From an uncultured Burkholderiales bacterium (GTDB lineage: Bacteria; Pseudomonadota; Gammaproteobacteria; Burkholderiales; Burkholderiaceae_C), in the NCBI GenBank assembly GCA_903856995.1, contig CAIODK010000310.1, positions 1-23,990 of the forward strand: a stretch of DNA of 23,990 nucleotides. The letters run 5' to 3'. The notes beneath the pieces are model-generated. The model was given only the letters and a program-made list of their open reading frames with translations. It was not told the origin of the DNA and did no database searches. Shown here in pieces: positions 14,667-22,564 of this stretch. Within the stretch, counting starts at the first letter, position 1, and each line of letters begins with the position of its first letter. The position numbers and the translations under genes are program-made.

Positions 14667-15143
14667 ATGCAAAAAATCTTGCACATTAACCCTGATAAAT
14701 GTACTGGCTGCCTGCAGTGCGAGATGGCCTGTTCTTTTGAGAACTACGGCATATTTGCCACAGCCAAATCACGCATCAAGGTGTTTGATTTTCACGAGAC
14801 GGGTAAAAAAGTACCGTACACCTGCACGCAGTGTGACGAAGCGTGGTGCTTGCATGCCTGTCCTGTTGAGGCGATCACCAAGGACAAAGTCACTGGCGCC
14901 ATGGTGGTGAACGAATCCACCTGCGTCGGTTGCAAGGTGTGCACCATCGCTTGCCCTTTTGGCACCATCAACTACGTGCAAGAGACTGGCAAAGTCCAAA
15001 AGTGCGACTTGTGCGGTGGCGATCCAGCATGCGCATCGGCTTGCCCTACTGGCGCCATTACTTTTGTGGACGCCAATTGGACGGGCCTCGACAAGATGAA
15101 ACAGTGGGCCGACAAACTCGGCAACCAACCCTCCGCCTCTTAA
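14667..15143 (+). CDS. aorA: Aldehyde oxidoreductase polyferredoxin subunit (four [4Fe-4S] clusters)
   Basis: A 158-aa HycB/DmsB-type iron-sulfur protein with sixteen Cys in four groups: 12/15/18/22, 53/56/61/65, 86/89/92/96 and 113/116/122/126, enough for four [4Fe-4S] clusters. It would carry electrons from the tungsten subunit to the FAD subunit in the cytoplasm. In the related Aromatoleum aromaticum enzyme this subunit builds a conducting filament with the catalytic subunit; the same assembly here is inference. GGAG at 14657-14660 is six bases from the ATG at 14667. In-frame ATG at 14661 and TTG at 14649 are less well placed. It is the first gene of the operon, 22 nt ahead of aorB. Confidence 0.92.
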   Translation: MQKILHINPDKCTGCLQCEMACSFENYGIFATAKSRIKVFDFHETGKKVPYTCTQCDEAWCLHACPVEAITKDKVTGAMVVNESTCVGCKVCTIACPFGTINYVQETGKVQKCDLCGGDPACASACPTGAITFVDANWTGLDKMKQWADKLGNQPSAS

Positions 15144-15165
15144 TCCATCACAAGGAGAACACATC

Positions 15166-17013
15166 ATGACTTGGGCTGGAAAAATCCTCCGCATTAACCT
15201 GACCACAGGCAGTATCAAAACAGAGCCTCTCAATATGCAATGGGCCCGCGATTACGTTGGTTCTCGTGGCTTGGGGTCCAAATACCTCATCTCCGAAATC
15301 GATCCCAAAGTGGATCCGCTTTCGCCAGAAAACAAACTCATTTGGGCAACAGGCCCGCTGACTGGCACCATGGCGTCGACAGGGGGGCGTTACACCGTCA
15401 TCACCAAAGGCCCTTTGACCGGTGCTATTGCTTGCTCCAATTCGGGTGGTTACTTCGGCGCTGAACTGAAGATGGCCGGCTGGGATATGGTGATCTGCGA
15501 AGGCAAGTCACCAAAACCGGTGTACCTCTACATCAACGACGGCAACGTCGAATTGCGCGATGCCACGGGTTTGTGGGGCAAGAGCGTTTGGGAAACCGAG
15601 GCCGAGCTGAAGAAGACCTTGCAAGACCCATTAACCCGCGTGTCATCGATTGGTAAAGCGGGTGAGAACCATGTGTTGTACGCCTCGGTGGTGAATGACT
15701 TGCACCGCGCCGCTGGACGCTCAGGTGTGGGTGCTGTGATGGGCAGTAAAAACCTCAAAGCCATTGCCGTGCGAGGCACTTTGGGTGTTGGCAATGTCCG
15801 TGACCCCAAGGCCTTCATGAAAGTAACTGCTGAGAAGAAGAAAATTTTGGCTGACAACGCTGTCACAGGCCAAGGTTTGCCAGCTTACGGCACGCAGGTG
15901 TTGATGAACGTCATCAATGAAATCGGTGGTTTACCGACTCGCAACCATCGCGATGTGCAGTTTGAAGGTGCGAAAGACATTTCCGCCGAAGCCATGGCCG
16001 CACCGCGTGCAACGGACGGCAAGAAACATTTGGTAACCAACCAAGCTTGCTTTGGTTGCACGATCGCCTGCGGTCGGATCAGTAAGATGGATGAGACCCA
16101 CTTCACGGTGCAAAACAAGCCTCAATATTGGGGTGCCTCGGGTGGTTTGGAATACGAAGCTGCTTGGGCTTTGGGCGCTGCCAACGGCGTGAAAGATTTG
16201 GAGGCCTTGCAGTACGCCAACCTCCTGTGTAACGAAGAAGGTATTGACCCCATCAGCTTCGGTGCCACGGTGGGTGCTGTGATGGAGTTGTATGAGATGG
16301 GTGTGTTGACCCAAGAGCAACTGGGCATCGATGCCAAGTTTGGTTCAGCGCAAGCCTTGGCTTTTTTTGCGGAACAGACCGTGAATGGACGTGGCTTTGG
16401 CGTCGAAATTGGTCAAGGTTCCAAACGTCTGACCGCAAAGTATGGCCATCCTGAGCTGAGCATGAGCGTCAAAGGTCAAGAGTTCCCTGCCTACGACGGA
16501 CGTGCGATTCAAGGCATTGGATTGGCTTATGCAACGTCGAACCGTGGTGCTTGCCACTTGCGTGGCTACACCATTGCTTCGGAAGTGCTGGGCATCCCAG
16601 TCAAGACAGATCCCTTGGAGCATGAAGGCAAACCCGAGTTGGTCAAGGCATTCCAAGACGCAACTGCTGCTTTTGATTCTTCAGGCTTGTGCATCTTCAC
16701 AACGTTTGCTTGGGGTTTAGCTGACTTAGCCCCCCAAATGCAAGCCGCTTGCAACGAGGACTACACCACCGAAGAGCTCGAAAAAATTGGTGAGCGTATT
16801 TGGAATATGGAGCGCGAGTTCAACAACGCCGCAGGCTTTACCTCCAAGGATGACAGTTTGCCCAAGCGCTTGTTGACGGAGGCTGCTAAAACGGGCCCCG
16901 CCAAAGGCAAGGTCAGCATGTTGCCCGTCATGTTGCCTTTGTATTACAAGGCGCGCGGTTGGGACAGCGAAGGTCGTCCGACTTCTGAGACTAAAAAACG
17001 GCTTGGCCTCTGA
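15166..17013 (+). CDS. aorB: Tungsten-dependent aldehyde ferredoxin oxidoreductase, catalytic subunit
   Basis: A 615-aa member of the AOR family, which oxidises aldehydes to carboxylic acids at a tungsten bis-pyranopterin centre with a nearby [4Fe-4S] cluster. The start GKILRINLTTGSIKTEPL, then SRGLGSKYLISE and GPLTGTMASTGGRYTVITKG are classic AOR sequence. The cluster ligands are C295, C298 and C302 (C-x2-C-x3-C) with C509. D504-S-S-G-L-C509 is the DxxGLC cofactor-binding motif. GLEYE at 327-331 corresponds to the conserved G-P-E-Y-E segment. Length and motifs are complete, so it should be active. AAGGAGAA precedes the ATG. The adjacent tungstate transporter supports W over Mo. Substrate range is probably broad but cannot be read. 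Confidence 0.96.
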   Translation: MTWAGKILRINLTTGSIKTEPLNMQWARDYVGSRGLGSKYLISEIDPKVDPLSPENKLIWATGPLTGTMASTGGRYTVITKGPLTGAIACSNSGGYFGAELKMAGWDMVICEGKSPKPVYLYINDGNVELRDATGLWGKSVWETEAELKKTLQDPLTRVSSIGKAGENHVLYASVVNDLHRAAGRSGVGAVMGSKNLKAIAVRGTLGVGNVRDPKAFMKVTAEKKKILADNAVTGQGLPAYGTQVLMNVINEIGGLPTRNHRDVQFEGAKDISAEAMAAPRATDGKKHLVTNQACFGCTIACGRISKMDETHFTVQNKPQYWGASGGLEYEAAWALGAANGVKDLEALQYANLLCNEEGIDPISFGATVGAVMELYEMGVLTQEQLGIDAKFGSAQALAFFAEQTVNGRGFGVEIGQGSKRLTAKYGHPELSMSVKGQEFPAYDGRAIQGIGLAYATSNRGACHLRGYTIASEVLGIPVKTDPLEHEGKPELVKAFQDATAAFDSSGLCIFTTFAWGLADLAPQMQAACNEDYTTEELEKIGERIWNMEREFNNAAGFTSKDDSLPKRLLTEAAKTGPAKGKVSMLPVMLPLYYKARGWDSEGRPTSETKKRLGL

Positions 17014-17024
17014 AGGTATCTGCT

Positions 17025-18299
17025 ATGAATCATCACGTCATTCTTGGTGCTGGCCCAGCTGGCGTGATCGCTGCTGAAACCATTCGTCAACACGCGCCCA
17101 ACGACCGCATCACCCTCATCGGTGATGAGGTGGAGTCGCCGTATTCGCGCATGGCCATTCCGTACTTATTGATGGGCAACATCGATGAGCATGGTACCTA
17201 TTTGCGAAAAGGTGCCAACCACTTTGTTCGCTTGAATGTGGCGCAAGTGAATGCACGCGCGCTGTCGGTGGATGGCCAAGCCAAGACAATTCAACTCAGC
17301 AATGGCTCGGTGTTGCAGTTTGACAAGCTGCTCATCGCCACCGGCTCACGCCCCGTTCGTCCACCGATTCCTGGGTTGGACAGTCCTCAAGTTCATCCCT
17401 GTTGGACGTTGGAAGATGCTCGCGCCATCATGGTGCTCGCCAAGCCGGGGGCGCGTGTGGTGCAAATGGGGGCAGGCTTTATCGGTTGCATCATCATGGA
17501 GGCCTTGGCCTCGCGTGGTGTGACGCTGTCAGTGGTCGAGATGGGGGACCGTATGGTGCCGCGCATGATGGGGCCGGTTGCGGGCAACATGATTCGTGAT
17601 TGGTGTGAGCTCAAAGGCGTGAAAGTCTTCACGGGAGCGAAGGTGGAAGCCATTGTGCCCACAGATGAGTCGGTCACGGTGCGTTTGTCGACGGGTCAAA
17701 AACTCCCCGCCGATTTGGTGATCAGTGCAACGGGTGTGAAGCCTTGCATTGACTTTCTTCAGTCCTCTGGCGTGACGTGTTTGCAAGGAGTGCTGACCGA
17801 TGAGCACATGCAAACCAGCATCGCCGGCATCTATGCAGCGGGCGACTGTGCAGAAGCGTTTGACAAAGTCAGCGGCACCACCATCGTCAGTGCGATTCAA
17901 CCCAATGCGGCTGAGCAAGCACGCATAGCGGCTTTGAACATGGTGGGTCAAACCGCCTCGCTCAAGGGGGTGACGCAAATTAACGTGCTCGACACCTTGG
18001 GCTTGATTTCAACCAGTTTTGGCAACTGGCAAGGAGTGCCTGGTGGCGATCAGGTCGCGCTCACTGCCAAAGGCCGTCATTTGAGTTTGCAGTTCAAGGA
18101 CGATGTGCTCGTGGGTTGCAACAGCGTGGGGTGGACGGATCATGTGGGTGTGATGCGAGGCTTGGTTGAAGGCCAGGTGCATTTAGGGCCTTGGAAAGAA
18201 AAATTGAAGAACGATCCCACCCAGCTGATGAAAGCTTACTTGGCCTGCGCCCAAGGACAGGGTGCATGGACAGGGGCTGCGGATACGCGTCGACGTTGA
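17025..18299 (+). CDS. aorC: AOR-associated FAD/NAD(P)-dependent oxidoreductase subunit
   Basis: A 424-aa pyridine-nucleotide-disulfide-type flavoprotein. G8-A-G10-P-A-G13 near the N terminus binds FAD, a second GAGFIG around residues 148-153 binds NAD(P), and a late Gly-Asp FAD motif (IYAAGDCAE) lies near 270. There is no redox-active CxxC, so it is not a thioredoxin- or dihydrolipoamide-type reductase. This agrees with a subunit linking the ferredoxin chain of AorA to NAD+. In Aromatoleum the corresponding subunit lets the complex reduce NAD+ and even use hydrogen; transferring that activity here is inference. It begins 11 nt after aorB and is followed 17 nt later by the MoaD-like gene. Confidence 0.9.
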   Translation: MNHHVILGAGPAGVIAAETIRQHAPNDRITLIGDEVESPYSRMAIPYLLMGNIDEHGTYLRKGANHFVRLNVAQVNARALSVDGQAKTIQLSNGSVLQFDKLLIATGSRPVRPPIPGLDSPQVHPCWTLEDARAIMVLAKPGARVVQMGAGFIGCIIMEALASRGVTLSVVEMGDRMVPRMMGPVAGNMIRDWCELKGVKVFTGAKVEAIVPTDESVTVRLSTGQKLPADLVISATGVKPCIDFLQSSGVTCLQGVLTDEHMQTSIAGIYAAGDCAEAFDKVSGTTIVSAIQPNAAEQARIAALNMVGQTASLKGVTQINVLDTLGLISTSFGNWQGVPGGDQVALTAKGRHLSLQFKDDVLVGCNSVGWTDHVGVMRGLVEGQVHLGPWKEKLKNDPTQLMKAYLACAQGQGAWTGAADTRRR

Positions 18300-18316
18300 T
18301 GCGTTAACCTTAGGCT

Positions 18317-18571
18317 ATGGACATTACTTTCAAACTCTTCGCCACTCTCACCGATTACTTGCCCCCCGACGCACGTCGCAGCAATGTGATGAACTTTGAG
18401 ATTCCCGATGATGTGACGATCACGCAAATCATCGAACCCTTCGGTATTCCTGAAAATCTGGTGCATTTGGTGCTGCTCAACGGCACCTACATTGCGCCAG
18501 AGGATCGGGCCACCAAGACACTCTCCGATGGCGATGTGTTGGCGATTTGGCCACCCGTCGCAGGCGGTTAA
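18317..18571 (+). CDS. MoaD/ThiS-family sulfur carrier, AOR-linked
   Basis: An 84-aa beta-grasp protein starting FKLFATLTDYLPP and ending VLAIWPPVAGG, the Gly-Gly tail that is adenylated and thiocarboxylated in MoaD-type carriers. MoaD donates sulfur for the dithiolene of molybdopterin, the ligand of tungsten in AOR. There is no moaE, moeB or other pterin gene in the window, so this is likely a dedicated second carrier working with unlinked synthesis genes. MoaD-like genes are a recurring part of AOR operons. The ATG at 18317 has only a weak TTAGG-type ribosome site. Confidence 0.88.
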   Translation: MDITFKLFATLTDYLPPDARRSNVMNFEIPDDVTITQIIEPFGIPENLVHLVLLNGTYIAPEDRATKTLSDGDVLAIWPPVAGG

Positions 18572-18583
18572 TCACGACGGTGA

Positions 18584-18898
18584 ATGCAAGCTAGCTACGC
18601 CGCTTATTTTTCACGCGAGATGGGCTGCACCGAGCGCGAATGGCTGGGATGGCTGCCCGACGCCATCGGTGAACATGGCTGGCAGCGTGAAGGTGATTCT
18701 GTCCATGTCACGGTTCAGCAAGAGGGGCAAACTTTGGGTGGCTTGCGCATCCACTGGTCTGTCGGCGCTCTGCGTCGCATCGCCTCGATGGCACTCCCTT
18801 GTTTGCATGTGAGTTTTGCATTTGAGGCGTTGGATGAAGCGCAGCGTTACACCTTCATGCGTCGCTTTGACCTCTACATGCATCGCGGCGGAGGATAG
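18584..18898 (+). CDS. Unrecognised 104-aa protein of the AOR operon with a C-terminal Gly-Gly-Gly
   Basis: I do not recognise this family. The protein is soluble, with no signal peptide or membrane helix. The N-terminal half has aromatic and acidic residues (YAAYFSREMGCTEREWLGWL), then a probable beta-rich centre (DSVHVTVQQEGQTLGGLRIHW) and a helical end with YTFMRRFDLYMH before the last three glycines. Its length, alternating strands and helices, and GGG terminus recall a small beta-grasp or accessory fold, but that is speculative. It starts 12 nt after the MoaD-like gene and ends 10 nt before the next, so it belongs to the operon. A job in tungsten cofactor maturation or AOR assembly is the simplest guess from position. 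Confidence 0.8.
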   Translation: MQASYAAYFSREMGCTEREWLGWLPDAIGEHGWQREGDSVHVTVQQEGQTLGGLRIHWSVGALRRIASMALPCLHVSFAFEALDEAQRYTFMRRFDLYMHRGGG

Positions 18899-18908
18899 GA
18901 TCGGGGGC

Positions 18909-19160
18909 ATGTCTATCGATTTGTTGTTGGCACTGCAGGTGTGCGATGCCCCTAGCGCCCAAGCGATGTTTACCTATGCGAAGCTGCTTGGGGCTGCGCA
19001 GGGCGTGCGCTTGAGAGCGCCACCCCCTGAGCCTACGACCTGTTGTGGGCGTGGTTGCAACGGCTGCGTGTGGGAGGGTTTTGTGGCTGCCGCCAGCTAC
19101 TGGCGCGAGGAGGCGGTGGCATTGCTGCACACCCATCAAGGCTTGCGTACCCAGGCCTGA
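18909..19160 (+). CDS. Oxidoreductase-like (OXLD1-type) small Cys-rich protein
   Basis: An 83-aa protein counted from the ATG at 18909. The frame is open to 18816, but that part overlaps the preceding gene. The hallmark is APPPEPTTCC followed by GRGCNGCVWEGF: C45, C46, C50 and C53 after a proline-rich lead. This is the N-terminal motif of the oxidoreductase-like family also found in eukaryotic OXLD1, and is likely a metal or Fe-S site. A helix with YWREEAVALL follows. Function is unknown in the family. It closes the AOR operon 10 nt after the 104-aa gene, and its last 25 bases overlap the 3' end of the convergent comEA-like gene. Confidence 0.82.
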   Translation: MSIDLLLALQVCDAPSAQAMFTYAKLLGAAQGVRLRAPPPEPTTCCGRGCNGCVWEGFVAAASYWREEAVALLHTHQGLRTQA

Positions 19161-19465
19161 CCTTGCACGGTCAGCCCTTGTTCGGAAAACTGTTTTGCCT
19201 TCACTGTTCCCATGCCTGAGACGCGTTGCATCAGGTCCTGCCAGGTTTGAAAAGGCGCTTGCGCACGCGCCTTCAACACCTTGGCGCTCAAGGTAGGCCC
19301 CATTCCTTTGAGGCTGTCGAGTTCGGCTTCGCTGGCTTGGTTGATGTCAAAAGCAAAGACAGCGTGGATTGAGCAAACGGCCATCAGTAAGAGGCATCGG
19401 CCCCAACGCCCAGCCACTTGGAACACCGAGCAACAACCAAAGGTGGCGGCTTGCAAGGGGTTCAT
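19136..19465 (-). CDS. ComEA-like helix-hairpin-helix protein
   Basis: A 109-aa protein with an N-terminal hydrophobic export signal (RCLLLMAVCSIHAVFAFD) followed by a helix-hairpin-helix pair (FDINQASEAELDSLKGMG, then LMQRVSGMGTVKAKQFSEQG). This is the DNA-binding module of ComEA, which takes part in DNA uptake in the periplasm. Many betaproteobacteria carry short ComEA-like proteins not linked to other competence genes, so the role in transformation is uncertain. The ATG at 19465 is preferred over GTG at 19468. It lies 11 nt downstream of rfaD on the same strand. Confidence 0.85.
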   Translation of the reverse strand: MNPLQAATFGCCSVFQVAGRWGRCLLLMAVCSIHAVFAFDINQASEAELDSLKGMGPTLSAKVLKARAQAPFQTWQDLMQRVSGMGTVKAKQFSEQGLTVQGQAWVRKP

Positions 19466-19476
19466 CACTCAAGCAC

Positions 19477-20478
19477 TTACTTGCTCAGGGTCGCCATGTA
19501 TTGCGTGACACCGCTTTGCACATCGGCAAACTGATGGTCGCAGCCGATGGCGCGCAGGTTTGTCAAGTCGGCTTGTGTGTAGCACTGGTATTTGCCACGC
19601 AGTGCGTCGGGGAAGGGTACGTACTCAATCAAGCCAGCTTTGGCTGCACCGACCAAGTCAAGGGCAGTTTCACCTTTTTTGGCACGCATTGAATTGACGA
19701 CCGACAACGCCACATCGTTGAAAGGCTGAGCGCGGCCAGAGCCTAGGTTGAAGATGCCAGACTTGTCTGGGTTGTCCAAGAACCAGAGGTTCACGGCCAC
19801 CACGTCGTCAATGAACACGAAGTCGCGCATTTGTGCCCCTTGGGCGTAGCCACCATATTCGCCAAACAGCTTGACTTTGCCTTCGGCGTTGAATTGGTGG
19901 AACTGATGGAATGCCACGCTGGCCATGCGGCCTTTGTGCTGCTCGCGCGGACCGTACACGTTGAAGTAGCGAAAGCCCACCACTTGGCGCTTGAACTTTT
20001 TGAAGTTGTTGTTGCACTCCAAGCGCATGCGTTGGTCAAACAAGAGCTTGGAGTATCCGTACACGTTCAGCGGCAGCTCGTGCTCGGGCGACTCGACAAA
20101 GGTGTCGCTGCCGCCATAGGTGGCGGCTGACGAGGCGTACAGCAAACGTGTACCCGACTGCTGGCACGCGTTGAACAAACCACACGAGAGCGTGTAGTTG
20201 TTGTCCATCATGTACTTGCCGTCACTCTCCATCGTGTCGCTGCAAGCGCCTTCGTGGAATACGGCTTCCACTTTGCCAAATGCGTTTTCTGCGAAGAGTT
20301 CGTAGAACACGTCTTTGTCGAGATAGTCGGCAATCTTCAGGTCCGCGATGTTGCGGAACTTATCGCCTTCGGTCAGGTCATCGACCGCGATGATGTTGGT
20401 GATACCGCGAGCGTTCAAGCCCTTGATGATGTTGCTGCCGATAAAGCCGGCGGCGCCTGTGACGACGATTTTGGTCAT
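19477..20478 (-). CDS. rfaD: ADP-L-glycero-D-manno-heptose-6-epimerase
   Basis: A 333-aa short-chain-dehydrogenase-type epimerase with the NAD(P) motif GAAGFIGSN at the N terminus, SSAATYG and the catalytic Y-x3-K within VYGYSKLLFDQRM. It converts ADP-D-glycero-heptose to the L-glycero form, the last step of heptose precursor synthesis for the lipopolysaccharide inner core, in the cytoplasm. Its ATG overlaps the rfaE1 stop as ATGA (20475-20478), so the two pathway enzymes are translationally coupled. Confidence 0.96.
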   Translation of the reverse strand: MTKIVVTGAAGFIGSNIIKGLNARGITNIIAVDDLTEGDKFRNIADLKIADYLDKDVFYELFAENAFGKVEAVFHEGACSDTMESDGKYMMDNNYTLSCGLFNACQQSGTRLLYASSAATYGGSDTFVESPEHELPLNVYGYSKLLFDQRMRLECNNNFKKFKRQVVGFRYFNVYGPREQHKGRMASVAFHQFHQFNAEGKVKLFGEYGGYAQGAQMRDFVFIDDVVAVNLWFLDNPDKSGIFNLGSGRAQPFNDVALSVVNSMRAKKGETALDLVGAAKAGLIEYVPFPDALRGKYQCYTQADLTNLRAIGCDHQFADVQSGVTQYMATLSK

Positions 20479-21416
20479 GCAAATAATTCCTCAAAACTAA
20501 CGGTGGCGGTGCCAAATTTACCTACGACCACGCCGCCTGCCTTGTTGGCAAGGGGCATGGCTTCGCGCAGGCTCAGGCCCGCAGCGGCCAAGGTGGCCAA
20601 GGTGGCGATGACGGTGTCGCCAGCGCCAGTGACATCAAACACTTCACGTGCTTGGGCTGAAACATTTAATTCACCCTCGGCATCAAACAAGGTCATGCCT
20701 TCCTCGCTGCGGGTGAGGAGCAGGGCCTCGAGCTTGAGCGTTTGGCGCAGGGCGTGGGCCTTTTGCTTCAGTTCAGCTTCGTTGCTCCATTTGCCAATGA
20801 CTTGTTCCAGCTCGGCCCGGTTGGGCGTGATGCAGGTGGCGCCCGCGTAGCGCGAATAGTCGCTGCCTTTGGGGTCAATCAGCACAGCTTTGCCAGCGGC
20901 ACGGGCTGCGGCAATCATTTCAGACACATGTGCCAATCCACCTTTGCCGTAGTCAGAGAACAGCACCACGTTGTGCGCGGGCAGTAGCTTCATGAACTGG
21001 TCGGTTTGCGAGGCCAGCACTTCGGTTTGTGGGGTGTTCTCAAAGTCGACGCGCAACAGTTGTTGCTGACGGCCAATCACACGAAGCTTGACGGTGGTTT
21101 TAAGTTGTGCATCACGGCCGAGGTGTGGCGAGATGCCGGTCTTGGCGACCAAGTCTTCCAGTAAATGGCTGGCTTCATCATCGCCGACCACGGACAAGAG
21201 GGACGCTTTCGCACCCAAGCTGACCACGTTGTAGGCCACGTTCGCGCAACCGCCCAAGCGGTTTTCTTCGCGGGTGATGCGTACCACAGGCACTGGCGCT
21301 TCTGGACTGATGCGATCAACTGCGCCATACCAGTAGCGGTCGAGCATCACATCGCCGACCACCAAGACGTGGGCTTGGCTCAGTTGTTGTTGGGTGACTG
21401 GGGTGCTTAGGGTCAT
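20475..21416 (-). CDS. rfaE1: D-glycero-beta-D-manno-heptose-7-phosphate kinase
   Basis: A 313-aa ribokinase-family kinase (from the ATG at 21416) that makes heptose 1,7-bisphosphate for LPS core synthesis. Seen: VVGDVMLDRYWYG, GGCANVAYNVVSLGAKASLL and the C-terminal catalytic DVTGAGDTV. Only the kinase domain is present, without the C-terminal nucleotidyltransferase of E. coli HldE. The second activity must be a separate gene elsewhere, as is usual in betaproteobacteria. The ATG overlaps the lapB stop by ATGA (21413-21416); the open frame upstream to 21476 lies inside lapB and was not used. Confidence 0.94.
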   Translation of the reverse strand: MTLSTPVTQQQLSQAHVLVVGDVMLDRYWYGAVDRISPEAPVPVVRITREENRLGGCANVAYNVVSLGAKASLLSVVGDDEASHLLEDLVAKTGISPHLGRDAQLKTTVKLRVIGRQQQLLRVDFENTPQTEVLASQTDQFMKLLPAHNVVLFSDYGKGGLAHVSEMIAAARAAGKAVLIDPKGSDYSRYAGATCITPNRAELEQVIGKWSNEAELKQKAHALRQTLKLEALLLTRSEEGMTLFDAEGELNVSAQAREVFDVTGAGDTVIATLATLAAAGLSLREAMPLANKAGGVVVGKFGTATVSFEELFA

Positions 21417-22564
21417 AGTTCCTCCACGCGACGAGCGGGGTAGCTGTCCCAGGCTTGGCAGCCCGGGCATTGCCAAAAATGTTGGGTGGCTTCAAAGCCG
21501 CAAGCGGCACAGCGGTAACGTTGCAGCGGTTTTGCTGCACGCTCCAAAGCGCGTTGCACTTGAGGGTGGAATTGTTCGTGCTCAAACTTTTCGTTGGCAA
21601 TCCACTGCGTGGCTGCAACCAACGACGGTTCGCGCTCCAAATGCTTCGCGTACCAATCGGTGGTGCCAGAATCACCTTGTGCGCTGTGCAGGGCGACGAT
21701 GGCATTCAGCACGTCGAGCGATGTGGTTTTGGCGTAGCTGGCTTCGAGCAAGGTCAAGGCGTTTTGTGAGCGACCCAGAGCGGGGGCTAACGCGGCCAAT
21801 CGAGGTGCCAGCAAGGGCAGAGCGGACGGCACTTGTGTCGCCAAGGCCTCAAGCGTTGCATACGCCTCTTGTGGGTGTCCAGTTTGCTCGAGGGCCTTCG
21901 CCAAGGCCATGCGCGCACGCGCGGCATGCGGTGCCGCATCAATCGCTTGGTTCAACAAATCGATCACATGTTGTGCGTGCTGCGTTACATCCAAGCATTC
22001 GGCTTCTTCGCATAAGTAGTGAGCCAATCGTGCTTGGAAGCTCCCTTGACCACTGTCGCCCAACTTCTTGGCGACCACGGAGGCCTTGGCCCAGTCGCGT
22101 GAACGCTCGTAAATGCTCAGCAGCGCTAAGTGCGCTTGTGCTTGGTGCGCGGTGCCTTCGAGTTTGCTGAGCGCGTCTTCGGCGCGGTCTAGCAAGCCTG
22201 CTTTGAGGTAGTCCAAAGCCAAGGCGTGTTGGGCACGGTTGTGATCTGCCTGGTTCAAGTCGCCGCGTGACAGCAGGTGTTGGTGCACGCGAACGGCACG
22301 TTCATATTCACCGCGTCGGCGAAATAAGTTGCCCAAGGCAAAGTGCAACTCAGAGGTGTCGGGGTCATGTTGCACAGCCTCGATGAACGCATCAATGGCT
22401 TGGTCTTGCTGTTCGTTCAGTAAGTGGTTCAAGCCTTTGAAATAGGCTTTGGGCGTCTGCCGATTTTCAAGACGCAGCTGGCGCAAGTCCATGCGCGAGG
22501 CGACCCAGCCCAGTACGAAGGCGAGGGGCAAGCCCAGCAAAATCCAGCTGAGGTCAAATTCCAT
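21413..22564 (-). CDS. lapB: Lipopolysaccharide assembly protein B (TPR, rubredoxin-like)
   Basis: A 383-aa protein anchored by one N-terminal helix (ILLGLPLAFVLGWVASR), followed by about six to nine tetratricopeptide repeats and a C-terminal rubredoxin-type metal knuckle with two CxxC pairs (CAACGF and CPGC). LapB (YciM) controls turnover of LpxC by FtsH, balancing LPS and phospholipid synthesis, so its place beside the heptose genes is sensible. The start at 22564 (MEFDLSW) fits the family. It overlaps the 3' end of lapA by 11 bases. Confidence 0.95.
   Translation of the reverse strand: MEFDLSWILLGLPLAFVLGWVASRMDLRQLRLENRQTPKAYFKGLNHLLNEQQDQAIDAFIEAVQHDPDTSELHFALGNLFRRRGEYERAVRVHQHLLSRGDLNQADHNRAQHALALDYLKAGLLDRAEDALSKLEGTAHQAQAHLALLSIYERSRDWAKASVVAKKLGDSGQGSFQARLAHYLCEEAECLDVTQHAQHVIDLLNQAIDAAPHAARARMALAKALEQTGHPQEAYATLEALATQVPSALPLLAPRLAALAPALGRSQNALTLLEASYAKTTSLDVLNAIVALHSAQGDSGTTDWYAKHLEREPSLVAATQWIANEKFEHEQFHPQVQRALERAAKPLQRYRCAACGFEATQHFWQCPGCQAWDSYPARRVEEL

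Noticed and set aside
9954..19160. Mobile element or genomic island boundaries around the tungsten module
   Set aside because: No integrase, transposase, tRNA target or terminal repeats are visible at either edge. Transfer remains only an idea.
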